A stretch of 64,000 nt of DNA from Flavobacterium franklandianum. Lineage in GTDB: Bacteria; Bacteroidota; Bacteroidia; Flavobacteriales; Flavobacteriaceae. How positions within the stretch are numbered: the first letter of the stretch is position 1; every line of letters begins with the position of its first letter. Positions 28,719-37,257 of the stretch are shown here, one piece after another. The stretch is taken from the NCBI RefSeq assembly GCF_007097365.1, contig NZ_VJZR01000010.1, positions 1 to 64,000 on the forward strand, read 5' to 3'. Under the pieces are notes generated by a model that was not told the origin of the DNA, ran no database searches, and saw nothing but the letters and a program-made list of their open reading frames with translations. The position numbers and the translations under genes were made by a program.

Positions 28719-28749
28719 CAAAAATACAATAATTTCAACGGTTATGCAA
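28719..28749 (-). promoter_or_regulatory. Promoter of the tmRNA gene
   Basis: On the minus strand TTG (28749-28747) is followed after 20 bases by TATTTTTG (28726-28719), an exact match to the Bacteroidota -33/-7 consensus. Start of transcription would be some 30 bases before the mature 5' end, consistent with later 5' processing. Confidence 0.65.
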
Positions 28750-28767
28750 GAATCTACAATCTACAAT

Positions 28768-29964
28768 TTATTCGTCTTCCACTTTAAACGGATAGTCTCC
28801 AAATAAAGGTGCTAATTTCCGAACGGCATAGGTTGTTTTTGTAAACTTATTAGAGAGTGCAATTATAGTGACATTTTCATCTTTTAAAGTAATGTAAGAG
28901 GAGGTGAAACCATGCCACCAACCATTATGAAAATAAAAACTTTTACCAGTTTCCCAATTGATCATTCGAATTCCTAAACCGTAATTTTTTCGACCGGGAT
29001 GCTCATTGCTGTAACCCACATAAACTTGTTTCAAAAGGGCTGGTTCTAAAAAAGAAGGCGAATAACGAGCACGGTCAAATTTCAATAAATCTCTTGGTGT
29101 AGAGTAAATATTTTTATCTCCATACACTTTATCAAGATAATCGATGCCAATTTCTACTCTATTACCTTTATACGACGGAGCTACTTTCTTTTTGTCTTTG
29201 TCAAAATCCAAAACAAAAGTATTGGTCATTCCGAGTGGTTTGAAAATCATTTGGCTCAATGCTTCTCTATAAGAAAGTTGGGTAACCTTTTCAATAATCA
29301 AGGCCAACATTGCATAATTGGTATTGCAATACGCAAAACGAGTACCTGTTTTTTGTTCCAACCCAATGTTTTTAGTCCCCATTATGGTTAAAATATCCTG
29401 ATTGGTCAATGTATTATGTCGGTCCCAAACGTTTTTGTCTCGATCCGTAAAATAGGCATAACTGCGCATCCCACTTCGGTGACTCAACAACATTCTTACG
29501 GTTGCTTCCGGATACGGAAACGCTGCTAAATAGACTGTCACTTTATCGTCTAATCCAATTCTTTTAGCATTGACCAATTTTAAAATTGCTGTAGCAGTAA
29601 GGACTTTACTAACCGATGCAATATGAATTGGAGTTGTGCTTGTTATTGGTGTTTTATCTCTAATATTGGCAAAACCTTCGTATTTTTCATAGATAATTTG
29701 GCCGTTTTTAGCCACAAGAAATCCACCGTTCATGCTGTTGTTAGGCCAATTTTTTCTGTAAAATGCTTCTATTTTATCTTTCGTCTCATTCAAGTATTCT
29801 GCCGTTAGTTTTGGAGTTTCATTAACTAAAGGTTTCATTTTTGGCAATGCATCTTTTGGAAGTTCAGCATCTTTAAGCTCTATTTTTTTCTCTTTCATAC
29901 AAGAACTTAAAACCAAAAGTAAGAGGATAAATTGTAGTATATTTGCGCGTTTGATAAAATTCAT
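28768..29964 (-). CDS. Serine hydrolase, class C beta-lactamase/penicillin-binding family lipoprotein
   Basis: This 398-residue protein has a lipoprotein signal with lipobox Cys22 (LSSC). The catalytic SxxK is Ser117-Val-Ser-Lys120 in IASVSKVLT, and the second motif YxN is Tyr212-Cys-Asn. A late HNGWWHGFTS corresponds to the third motif (HxG/KTG position). These enzymes are usually D-Ala peptidases or esterases rather than true beta-lactamases. It is a single gene, diverging from the dehydrogenase gene at 30203; its tail comes within 50 bases of the tmRNA promoter. Confidence 0.88.
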   Translation of the reverse strand: MNFIKRANILQFILLLLVLSSCMKEKKIELKDAELPKDALPKMKPLVNETPKLTAEYLNETKDKIEAFYRKNWPNNSMNGGFLVAKNGQIIYEKYEGFANIRDKTPITSTTPIHIASVSKVLTATAILKLVNAKRIGLDDKVTVYLAAFPYPEATVRMLLSHRSGMRSYAYFTDRDKNVWDRHNTLTNQDILTIMGTKNIGLEQKTGTRFAYCNTNYAMLALIIEKVTQLSYREALSQMIFKPLGMTNTFVLDFDKDKKKVAPSYKGNRVEIGIDYLDKVYGDKNIYSTPRDLLKFDRARYSPSFLEPALLKQVYVGYSNEHPGRKNYGLGIRMINWETGKSFYFHNGWWHGFTSSYITLKDENVTIIALSNKFTKTTYAVRKLAPLFGDYPFKVEDE

Positions 29965-30148
29965 ATGTATTTAGCTAGAAAGGCAAATATATAGAATCCT
30001 ATTCTTTTGTTTTGTTCCTTTTTTGAAAAAGTTAACACTATTTTAAACCCTATTTTGTTTTTTTTAGACATTATCCTAAAAATCAATTAATAGTGTTTAT
30101 ATTTTCTAAAACATTTTTTTAAAAGACAGCAGAATGGATATAAAATGT

Positions 30149-30156
30149 TATTTTTG
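30149..30156 (+). promoter_or_regulatory. Candidate -7 box of the dehydrogenase gene
   Basis: TATTTTTG matches TAnnTTTG and lies 46 bases before the start codon in the divergent gap. No clean TTG is seen 20 bases upstream, so this is only a candidate. Confidence 0.35.
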
Positions 30157-30202
30157 TAACAAATAAGCTCTATAAAGTTATATTAATTAGTAATCAAAAC
30201 CC

Positions 30203-31405
30203 ATGAAATTCGGAATTATAAAAGAGAGAAAAAGCACACCCGACAGAAGAGTGGTATTCACACCCGATGAATTGGCAAGACTAAAACAACTTCACCGAGG
30301 TATAGTTGTAAAGGTTGAAAGTTCGGATATGAGAGCTTTTTCTGATGAGGAATATAGAAATATGGGTATCGAAGTGACCAATGACATCAGTGATTGTGAG
30401 GTGTTTTTTGGTGTAAAAGAAGTTCCTGTAGAGAATTTAATTCCCAATAAATCGTATTTCTTTTTTTCGCACACTATCAAAAAACAACCGCACAACAGAA
30501 AGTTGTTACAAGCTTTATTAGCCAAAAATATTGATTTTTATGATCACGAAACCATTGTCAATGAACATAATATCCGATTGATTGGTTTTGGGAAATACGC
30601 AGGATTTGTTGGTGCTTACAATAGTTTTAGAGCTTTTGGATTAAAATTCGAATTGTTCAAACTTCCAAAAGCAGCAGCACTTTCAGGAAAGCAAGATATG
30701 ATTAGCCATTTGAAACGATTGGTTTTGCCTCCGATAAAAATTGTAAATACTGGAACTGGAAAAGTTGGTAGTGGTGTTAAAGAAATTCTCGACGCCATCA
30801 AAATCAAAGAAGTTTCAGTTGAAAATTATTTGACAAAAAACTACACGCAACCCGTTTATGTACAGATTGATGTTTTGGACTATAATGTTCGAAAAGATGG
30901 TCAAGTTTTAGATTTTAATGATTTTTTTCAGAATCCTCAAGATTATGTTTCCAATTTTGAACGATTTACCAAAGTTTCAGACATCTATATTACAGGACAT
31001 TTTCACTCCAATGAAGCTCCGGATATTCTCACACGTGAAATGCTAAAATCTAAAGATTGTAAAATAAAAGTGGTTGCCGATATTTCATGTGATGTTGATA
31101 GTTCTATAGCTTGTACGCTAAGATCATCAACGATTGAGGAACCTTTGTATGGTTATTTACCTACTGAAAACAAAGAAGTCGATGTGTTTCATCCTGCCGC
31201 AATTGTGGTAATGGCAGTTGATAATTTGCCTTGCGAATTGCCAAAAGCAGCTAGCGAAGGTTTTGGAGAAATGTTTATGGAACACGTGATTCCCGCTTTT
31301 TTCAACGGTGATAAAGAAGGAATTTTGAAACGGGCAAAAATCACTAAAAAAGGAAAACTAACTCCACGATTCAGCTATTTACAGGATTATGTGGATGAAA
31401 AGTAA
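30203..31405 (+). CDS. NAD(P)-dependent oxidoreductase, alanine dehydrogenase/saccharopine dehydrogenase-like
   Basis: This 400-residue cytoplasmic protein begins with the substrate domain of the alanine dehydrogenase/pyridine nucleotide transhydrogenase family (KFGIIKERKSTPDRRVVFTP) and has a dinucleotide-binding segment IVNTGTGKVGSGVKEIL (about residue 180). VVADISCDVDSSIACTLR and the last 60 residues resemble saccharopine dehydrogenase-like (lysine-forming) enzymes of Bacteroidota. The reaction is probably reversible oxidation of an amino acid or opine. Its last 55 codons and terminator are duplicated 5608 bases downstream. Confidence 0.82.
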   Translation: MKFGIIKERKSTPDRRVVFTPDELARLKQLHRGIVVKVESSDMRAFSDEEYRNMGIEVTNDISDCEVFFGVKEVPVENLIPNKSYFFFSHTIKKQPHNRKLLQALLAKNIDFYDHETIVNEHNIRLIGFGKYAGFVGAYNSFRAFGLKFELFKLPKAAALSGKQDMISHLKRLVLPPIKIVNTGTGKVGSGVKEILDAIKIKEVSVENYLTKNYTQPVYVQIDVLDYNVRKDGQVLDFNDFFQNPQDYVSNFERFTKVSDIYITGHFHSNEAPDILTREMLKSKDCKIKVVADISCDVDSSIACTLRSSTIEEPLYGYLPTENKEVDVFHPAAIVVMAVDNLPCELPKAASEGFGEMFMEHVIPAFFNGDKEGILKRAKITKKGKLTPRFSYLQDYVDEK

Positions 31406-31649
31406 TTAGCAAAATTCAAAATTTATACTAATAAAAGCTTCCATTTTTTGGAGGCTTTTTATGCATTATATTAAAAATGGGATTATATTTGAAGATAAAA
31501 CTTTCAATTTTGAAATCGATTACTATAAAAATATTTGTTTTCAGTTTACTATCATTTCAATTGTATTGTCAAGAGATGCTTTCTTTTGTCGAAAAGTATA
31601 ACAAATCAAACTATCAGGGAGATAATCAAACTTGGAAAGTAGATCAAGG
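31242..31649 (+). repeat. Direct repeat, copy A
   Basis: This roughly 0.4 kb stretch matches 36850-37257 at a constant offset of 5608 bases with no indel at the points I checked. It holds the last 55 codons of the dehydrogenase gene, its terminator, and the first 60 codons of a regulator gene. Copy A belongs to the intact dehydrogenase; its regulator part is dead. Confidence 0.85.
31435..31460 (+). terminator. Terminator of the dehydrogenase gene
   Basis: AAGCTTCC pairs with GGAGGCTT (8 bases, one G-T) around a 7-base loop, followed by a T-run. A second copy lies at 37044-37069 in the repeat. Confidence 0.7.
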
Positions 31650-31962
31650 ATTTTTTTAACTGATTAATTCTCAAATCTAAATAGTGGAAGGATGTAAAAT
31701 TTTAGGGAAAAACTCAATACATTCGATTGATAGATTTCAAACAAAATCATTTTTTTAATGAGGTTTTAGGAAGTCGAAAGTTTAAAAGTCCTAAAGTCAA
31801 AAGAATCAATAGTATGGATATTGGTTTAAAATCAATCCGTTACATCATTTTGCCTAATTTTAAAACACGACATTATACAATGGTTATTACTAAATATGTT
31901 GCACAAAATTGAAAAAATGAGATATATTCGGCAGATAATTACAGGAGATTGTATCGGGAGAT
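31477..31962 (+). pseudogene. LuxR-type propeller regulator, decayed first copy
   Basis: The first 55 codons match the start of the intact regulator at 37097 almost exactly, including SLLSFQLYCQEML and NKSNYQGDNQTW, then stop at 31659. A second piece, KYVAQN-stop-KNEIYSADNYRRLYREI (31890-31962), matches the middle of the regulator (KYVAQNRKNEIWAADNYRGL). At least 1.2 kb between them and all of the C-terminal half are lost. This copy still has ATG as start codon, whereas the intact copy has lost it. Confidence 0.82.
31771..31812. repeat. 42-base inverted repeat, left copy
   Basis: The inverse complement lies at 36572-36613 (40 of 42 bases identical). The pair brackets the hybrid kinase gene at a distance of about 4.8 kb. 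The text is made of AAAGTC-like units, a composition that recurs in Flavobacterium intergenic repeats. Confidence 0.75.
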
Positions 31963-32090
31963 TGTAAGTTATCAGTATAAATAGGCATAGCCATTCCAAA
32001 TATTGAAGCCGGGTATGTCAATAAACATAATAAAATTTATAAAAAAATATGACTAAAGAGTTTTTTTATACTGAATACTATCTTAAACCT

Positions 32091-35000
32091 TTATTTTTCT
32101 ACAATAAGCCGCAGTACATTAATAAGAATTTCCAGATTCACGGGTTTGGTAATATAATCGTTCATTCCCGCTTTTATACAAGCATCACGGTCTTCGGATA
32201 ATGCGCTGGCTGTCATGGCTACTATTGTAGGTTGATATTTAAGATTTTTTCTAATATAGCGTGTTGCTTCGAGTCCATCCATTATCGGCATTTGTACATC
32301 CATCAAAACAAGCTGATATGGTTTTTCTGTAAGCATATCCACAGCTTCTCTTCCATTATTAGCTAGTTCCGGCTGATAGCCAAGCTTGGTTAATACCTTC
32401 ATCAACAGTTTTTGGTTAATCAGATTGTCTTCGACCAAAAGAATGTCTAAAGGATAGGTTTCTGCAAAACCTTCAGGGAATAAAGATGGTTTTTTGTCTT
32501 CCTGTTTTCCGGGCTGGCTTTGATGTTTCAGCTCGGTTTGTATTAAGTTAAACAATTGTTGTTGTTTAACAGGTTTAGTTAATATCGAGTTGAATAGGTG
32601 TGAATTTTTGGTTCGAGTTTCATCTCCTACAGAACTTAGCAGGATAATTGGCACTTGCGGAATCTTTTTTCTCATTGCTTCGGCTAATTCAGCACCATCC
32701 ATTTCCGGCATCTTCATATCAGTAATGATTAGCTGGAACTCGACTCCCGTGGCGATAATTTCTAATGCCTCTTTGCCTGAGGAGGCAAGAACAGGAGTTA
32801 GTTTCCACATCTCCAACTGAGATTTAAGAATAGTCAGATTGGTGATATTATCGTCTACCACCAATACTTTTTTTCCTTCATTTTCGCTAGTGTTAAAACT
32901 TACATGCTGTCTGTGAGATTTGCCAAGTTTACTTTTAATAGTGAAGCTGAAAGTTGAGCCTTCACCCACAGTACTGCTTACGTAGATTTCTCCTCCCATA
33001 AGCTTAATAAGTCTTTGATTGATAGCGAGGCCTAAACCTGTTCCGCCATATTCGCGTGTTGTGGAAGAATCAACCTGTGAATATGCAAGAAATAAATTTG
33101 GAAGTTTATCTTCAGGAATTCCTATACCCGAATCTATAACCTCAAAAAGTAATTCAATATTCTTGTTATCTTCGTTTGCAAGACTCACTTTAACAAATAC
33201 TTCCCCTTTATGTGTAAACTTCAGTGCATTGTTCAATAAGTTAATCAGTATTTGTCTTAAACGCATATTGTCGCCAATAATTTGAGACGGAACTGTGTAA
33301 TCAATCTGGTAAACTAGATCCAGTTCCCGCATGGCAGCTTTGCCAGCGAGCAGATCCATTACCTGCTCAATGCATTGACGAAGGTCAAAATCTAGGCTTT
33401 CAAGTTCCAGATTGCCAGATTCAATCTTGGAAAAATCCAAAATATCGTTTATAACCGTAAGAAGAGCATCTCCGCTGTCTCGAATAGTGTTAACATATTC
33501 TTGCTGTTCATGGTTGAGTGGAGTTTCTTCGAGTAGGGAAGTCATACCGATAACACCATTCATTGGAGTTCTGATTTCGTGGCTCATAGTTGCAAGGAAA
33601 ATACTTTTTTCCTGACTGGCTTTCTCGGCTCTCTCTCTTTCTTTCTCCAGCGCAATATTTATATTCTTTAGTTGTCTAGTTTGAGTTTTTAATTCTTTGG
33701 ACTGATTTACAACTTCTACGGTGCGTTCAAGCACTTGTTTTTCCAATTGCGTTCCTCGAGCCCTAATTTTGCCTACGCGGTAATAATATATACCTACAAT
33801 ACACCCAATAATAGTTAGTACAGAAAGTATTCTGAACCACCACGTCATCCAGTAAGGAGGGACGACGATGATTTTTATTGATGTACCTTCTTTATTCCAT
33901 ACCCCATCATTATTCGAAGCTTTTACCCTGAATGTATATTCGCCGGGAGGAATATTGGTGTAGTAAGCATACCTGTTTTTTCCAACATAAACCCAATCCT
34001 CATCAAATCCCTCCAGTTTATAGGCATATTGATTTTCTTTGGTTCTGGAAAAATTTAAAGCGGCAAAACTAAAAGAAAAGTCAGATTGTTTATACGAAAG
34101 GGTAATTTCCTTGACTTTATTAATTTCCTCATTTAGGGGAGAATTTTTTTCGCCAGGAATTACGGATTTATTAAATAATTTAAAGTTTGTTATTAAAACA
34201 ATAGGAGTCTGTTTATCGAAAATTAGTTTTTGAGGGTGGAATATATTAAATCCATTAAGACCACCAAAAATCATTTCCCCGCTTTTAAGCTTGAATGCAG
34301 CTCTTGGTAAAAGTTCATTATCATCAAACCCATCATTGATGTTGAAGTTTTTGAAGGTTTTGGAATCAATATTAAATTCTGAAATTCCACTATTGGTGCT
34401 CAACCACAATGCCCCTTTATCATCCTCTAAAATACCATTAATAAAATTATTGGCTAGTCCATTTTTTTCGGAATAGTGTGTGAATGTATTGTCGGCGTTA
34501 AGCCTATTTAAGCCAGCTTGGGTACCAATCCACAAATTACCTTTCCTGTCTTCGTAAATAGTTGATATTAAATAATCACTTATGCTTTTACTGTTTTTTG
34601 GGTCGTTTTTAAATATTTTATATATTCCCTTTTCTTTGTTGATTTTTATCAACCCGTCTTGGATTGAACCGAGCCATAAATTGTTTTTGCTATCTATATA
34701 AAAGCAGTTTATACCTAGAAAAGGGATGTTTTTTCCTTCCCAATGTAAGCGATAAAACTGATTATCATCTCTGTTATACTTATATATCCCGCTACTAAAG
34801 GAAGCAATATATAATTCTCCTTTTACATCCTCTCTTATAAACCAGATATCCCGAATCGGCGCTTTTATATTTGTTACCGGGTCAATCCCCTCGTATACTT
34901 CATACGTATTTTTATCTACATTAAAAGAGAGCAAACCCTGTTCAAAAGTACCCAGCCAAATTTTTTTGTTCCTATCTTCAAGCATAGAAGTAACAGTGCC

Positions 35001-36230
35001 TACGCGAAGCCCATTGGGCTGTGTATTATAATGTTTAAAAGTTACTGATTCTCGATTAAACAAATCGACGCCGTTTCTTAAACCCAGCCAAATACGGTTT
35101 TTTGAGTCCTGATAAATGCTAAATACTTCTTTGCTTCCTAAGCCTTCAGGTTTGCCAGGATTGTATGAAAAAACAGGAAATTTTGAAGTTGCAGCTTCCT
35201 TAATGGAAAGCCCCGCTATACTGCCTACCCATATATTATCTTTTTCATCAGCAAAAATGGCATTAAGACCATTATCAAGAAGTGAATTGTTGTCAAAACC
35301 ATCATTTGTATAGTTGGTAAAAGTATAGTTTTTTTTGTCTAAAACGCTGATACCAAAATTGGTGGCAACCCATATTTTGCCATCTTTTGATTCGCACATC
35401 TGCGGCACAAAATCGCCTAGAAGACTGTTCAAATCAGTAGATTTGTTTTTAAAATGGATAAATTTTTTAGTTTTTTTGTCAAAAAGATTTAGACCTCCAA
35501 ACGCAGTGCCTATCCATACCTTACCTTCAGAATCAATAAAAATTGTTCTAATAGCATTTATACTTAAACTATTAGGATCTTGGGTCTGCGTATAATCAGT
35601 AAATATTTTTCGGTCTTTACTGATGACTGTGATGCCGAGTTCTGTACCTATCCATAAATTTCCTTCCTTGTCTTCGTTAATGGCTCTTATAAAGGGACTA
35701 ATAATTCGGTTTTTTACGATATTATCAAAATATAAAAGCTTAAACTTTTTGTTTTTACGGTCGAAAGCGTATAGCCCGCCTCCTTCAGTACCAACATAAA
35801 AAATGCCATTGTGATCTTCAAACAAGCAAGTAACGCGGTTAGTACTTACACTGGTATTATATTTATATATTGTAAACGTATCCTGTTTGTCATCGTATAC
35901 ATTTAAGGCGCCATCGTCCGTACCAACATATAAAACGCCACTTTTATCTACATAAGTAGTCATAATATTGCTACTACTTAAACTTCCTTTTGTTTTAGAA
36001 TGGCTCCTGTAGATTTTAAAAGTATAACCGTCATATTTATTAAGGCCGTCTGCCGTGCCGATCCATATAAAACCATTATGATCTTTGATTATATTTTTTA
36101 TAAAACTTTGTGAAAGGCCATCTCTGGATGTCTTCCTGTTAAACTTAACCGTTTCTTGCGAATACCCTTTTTGAAGGTTCGATAGTATCGATATAGTTAA
36201 AAAAAGTAAAATAACTAAATGTCTAGGCAT
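32091..36230 (-). CDS. Hybrid sensor histidine kinase with propeller sensor and two receiver domains
   Basis: The frame is open from 36365, but Met at 36230 (MPRHLVILL, then a hydrophobic run ending GYSQ) is the best start: the upstream 45 codons overlap a promoter-like box and lack signal features. From that start it has 1379 residues; numbers here follow the 1424-codon frame. Order: two-component propeller repeats (to about 730), Y_Y_Y domain (about 765-830), transmembrane helix (about 839-864), HisKA with His929 in MSHEIRTP, an ATPase domain with GTGLGL, and two receivers with Asp1216 (TDMKMP) and Asp1356 (MDVQMP). Unlike PUL hybrid regulators it has no AraC DNA-binding end, so output needs a partner. 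Ligand unknown, probably a glycan. Confidence 0.88.
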   Translation of the reverse strand: MPRHLVILLFLTISILSNLQKGYSQETVKFNRKTSRDGLSQSFIKNIIKDHNGFIWIGTADGLNKYDGYTFKIYRSHSKTKGSLSSSNIMTTYVDKSGVLYVGTDDGALNVYDDKQDTFTIYKYNTSVSTNRVTCLFEDHNGIFYVGTEGGGLYAFDRKNKKFKLLYFDNIVKNRIISPFIRAINEDKEGNLWIGTELGITVISKDRKIFTDYTQTQDPNSLSINAIRTIFIDSEGKVWIGTAFGGLNLFDKKTKKFIHFKNKSTDLNSLLGDFVPQMCESKDGKIWVATNFGISVLDKKNYTFTNYTNDGFDNNSLLDNGLNAIFADEKDNIWVGSIAGLSIKEAATSKFPVFSYNPGKPEGLGSKEVFSIYQDSKNRIWLGLRNGVDLFNRESVTFKHYNTQPNGLRVGTVTSMLEDRNKKIWLGTFEQGLLSFNVDKNTYEVYEGIDPVTNIKAPIRDIWFIREDVKGELYIASFSSGIYKYNRDDNQFYRLHWEGKNIPFLGINCFYIDSKNNLWLGSIQDGLIKINKEKGIYKIFKNDPKNSKSISDYLISTIYEDRKGNLWIGTQAGLNRLNADNTFTHYSEKNGLANNFINGILEDDKGALWLSTNSGISEFNIDSKTFKNFNINDGFDDNELLPRAAFKLKSGEMIFGGLNGFNIFHPQKLIFDKQTPIVLITNFKLFNKSVIPGEKNSPLNEEINKVKEITLSYKQSDFSFSFAALNFSRTKENQYAYKLEGFDEDWVYVGKNRYAYYTNIPPGEYTFRVKASNNDGVWNKEGTSIKIIVVPPYWMTWWFRILSVLTIIGCIVGIYYYRVGKIRARGTQLEKQVLERTVEVVNQSKELKTQTRQLKNINIALEKERERAEKASQEKSIFLATMSHEIRTPMNGVIGMTSLLEETPLNHEQQEYVNTIRDSGDALLTVINDILDFSKIESGNLELESLDFDLRQCIEQVMDLLAGKAAMRELDLVYQIDYTVPSQIIGDNMRLRQILINLLNNALKFTHKGEVFVKVSLANEDNKNIELLFEVIDSGIGIPEDKLPNLFLAYSQVDSSTTREYGGTGLGLAINQRLIKLMGGEIYVSSTVGEGSTFSFTIKSKLGKSHRQHVSFNTSENEGKKVLVVDDNITNLTILKSQLEMWKLTPVLASSGKEALEIIATGVEFQLIITDMKMPEMDGAELAEAMRKKIPQVPIILLSSVGDETRTKNSHLFNSILTKPVKQQQLFNLIQTELKHQSQPGKQEDKKPSLFPEGFAETYPLDILLVEDNLINQKLLMKVLTKLGYQPELANNGREAVDMLTEKPYQLVLMDVQMPIMDGLEATRYIRKNLKYQPTIVAMTASALSEDRDACIKAGMNDYITKPVNLEILINVLRLIVEK

Positions 36231-36362
36231 TACGTTAAGTGCTTTTTTAATAGAGAAAAGGTATAATGAATATTTCTTGTGTAGGTGCATTGAAAGGGGA
36301 TTATGGTCAATCGAGAAAATACTTTCCCCCGTTAGAATAATGTTAATTAGCTTGGTTTTGAA

Positions 36363-36370
36363 CAAATGTA
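36363..36370 (-). promoter_or_regulatory. Candidate -7 box of the hybrid kinase gene
   Basis: On the minus strand TACATTTG fits TAnnTTTG exactly. It overlaps the upstream-most TTG of the reading frame, which argues that translation starts further in, at 36230. No clean -33 TTG is seen at the 19-20 base spacing. Confidence 0.35.
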
Positions 36371-36824
36371 TGAAAAAATCAAGAATGTCGACATTTCCAG
36401 TGCTTTTTTGTAAGACTTTTGATTCATAATTTTTTGAGCATCCGTTTGAAAAGCACTAAACAGCACTAAATATACTTAATTTCAAGTAAATAAGTAATAA
36501 CCATTTTGTAATGCCAAGTTTTAAAATTAAAAAAAATACTGTAAGAGATTAATTTTAAACTTCTATCAATTCTATTGGTTCTTTTGACTTTATGACTTTT
36601 AAACTTTCGACTTACTTATATGCGATTTAGTGAATATAAAGTTCCTCTTTTATAAAAATACGAAAGATTATTTTGTAAAAAAAATTTGGAATTAAAATGT
36701 TTTTTTGAGTCAAAAATATAGTCCAGTATTTTTTTGTGGATTTTTAGCAACTTTTTTTATAGCAAAAAATGTTTTATAAAAAATCACTAAAAATCGTTTA
36801 GACATTAATTCGGTAAAAAAATAA
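36371..36824. other. Intergenic region between hybrid kinase and repeat copy B
   Basis: About 450 AT-rich bases without a supportable gene. They contain the right copy of the 42-base inverted repeat (36572-36613). The rest shows no RNA structure that I recognise. Confidence 0.45.
36572..36613. repeat. 42-base inverted repeat, right copy
   Basis: Inverse complement of 31771-31812 with two mismatches. Together they flank the hybrid kinase gene and part of the decayed regulator. Confidence 0.75.
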
Positions 36825-37016
36825 ATGTTCATTAAAATTGATGAACTATCAAAAGAAGCTAGCGAAGATTTTGGAGAAATTTTTATAGAACACTTAATTC
36901 CCACTTTTTTTGATGGTGATAAAGATGGAATTTTGAAACGGGCAAAAATGACCGAAAAAGGAAAACTCACTCCACGATTCAGCTATTTACAGGATTATGT
37001 GGATGAAAAATAATTA
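36825..37016 (+). pseudogene. Duplicated C-terminal fragment of the dehydrogenase gene
   Basis: The frame encodes 62 residues; the last 55 match the C-terminus of the enzyme at 30203 (ILKRAK, GKLTPRFSYLQDYVDEK). The ATG at 36825 is fortuitous and there is no room for the catalytic domain. The fragment shows more substitutions than the downstream part of the repeat, consistent with loss of selection. Confidence 0.85.
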
Positions 37017-37257
37017 GCAAAAGTCAAAATTTATACCAATAAAAGCTTCCATTTTTTGGAGGCTTTTTATGCGTTATATTAAAAATGTGATTATATTTGA
37101 AGATAAAACTTTCAATTTTGAAATCGATTACTATAAAAATATTTGTTTTCAGTTTACTATCATTTCAACTGTATTGTCAAGAGATGCTTCCTTTTGTCGA
37201 AAATTATAACAAATCAAACTATCAGGGAGATAATCAAACTTGGAATGTATCACAAGG
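36850..37257 (+). repeat. Direct repeat, copy B
   Basis: Second copy of the 0.4 kb repeat described at 31242-31649. Here the dehydrogenase part is dead and the regulator part is intact, the reverse of copy A. Confidence 0.85.
37044..37069 (+). terminator. Terminator upstream of the regulator gene (duplicated copy)
   Basis: Same 8-base stem, loop and T-run as at 31435-31460. It should shield the regulator gene from upstream transcription. Confidence 0.6.

Noticed and set aside
8804..31962. A prophage or conjugative element carrying the region.
   Set aside because: No integrase, capsid, tra or relaxase genes and no attachment sites are visible; only one dead transposase and small repeats.
36825..37016. 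A 62-codon frame as a small independent gene before the regulator.
   Set aside because: Its sequence is the copied end of the dehydrogenase gene and its ATG is accidental.
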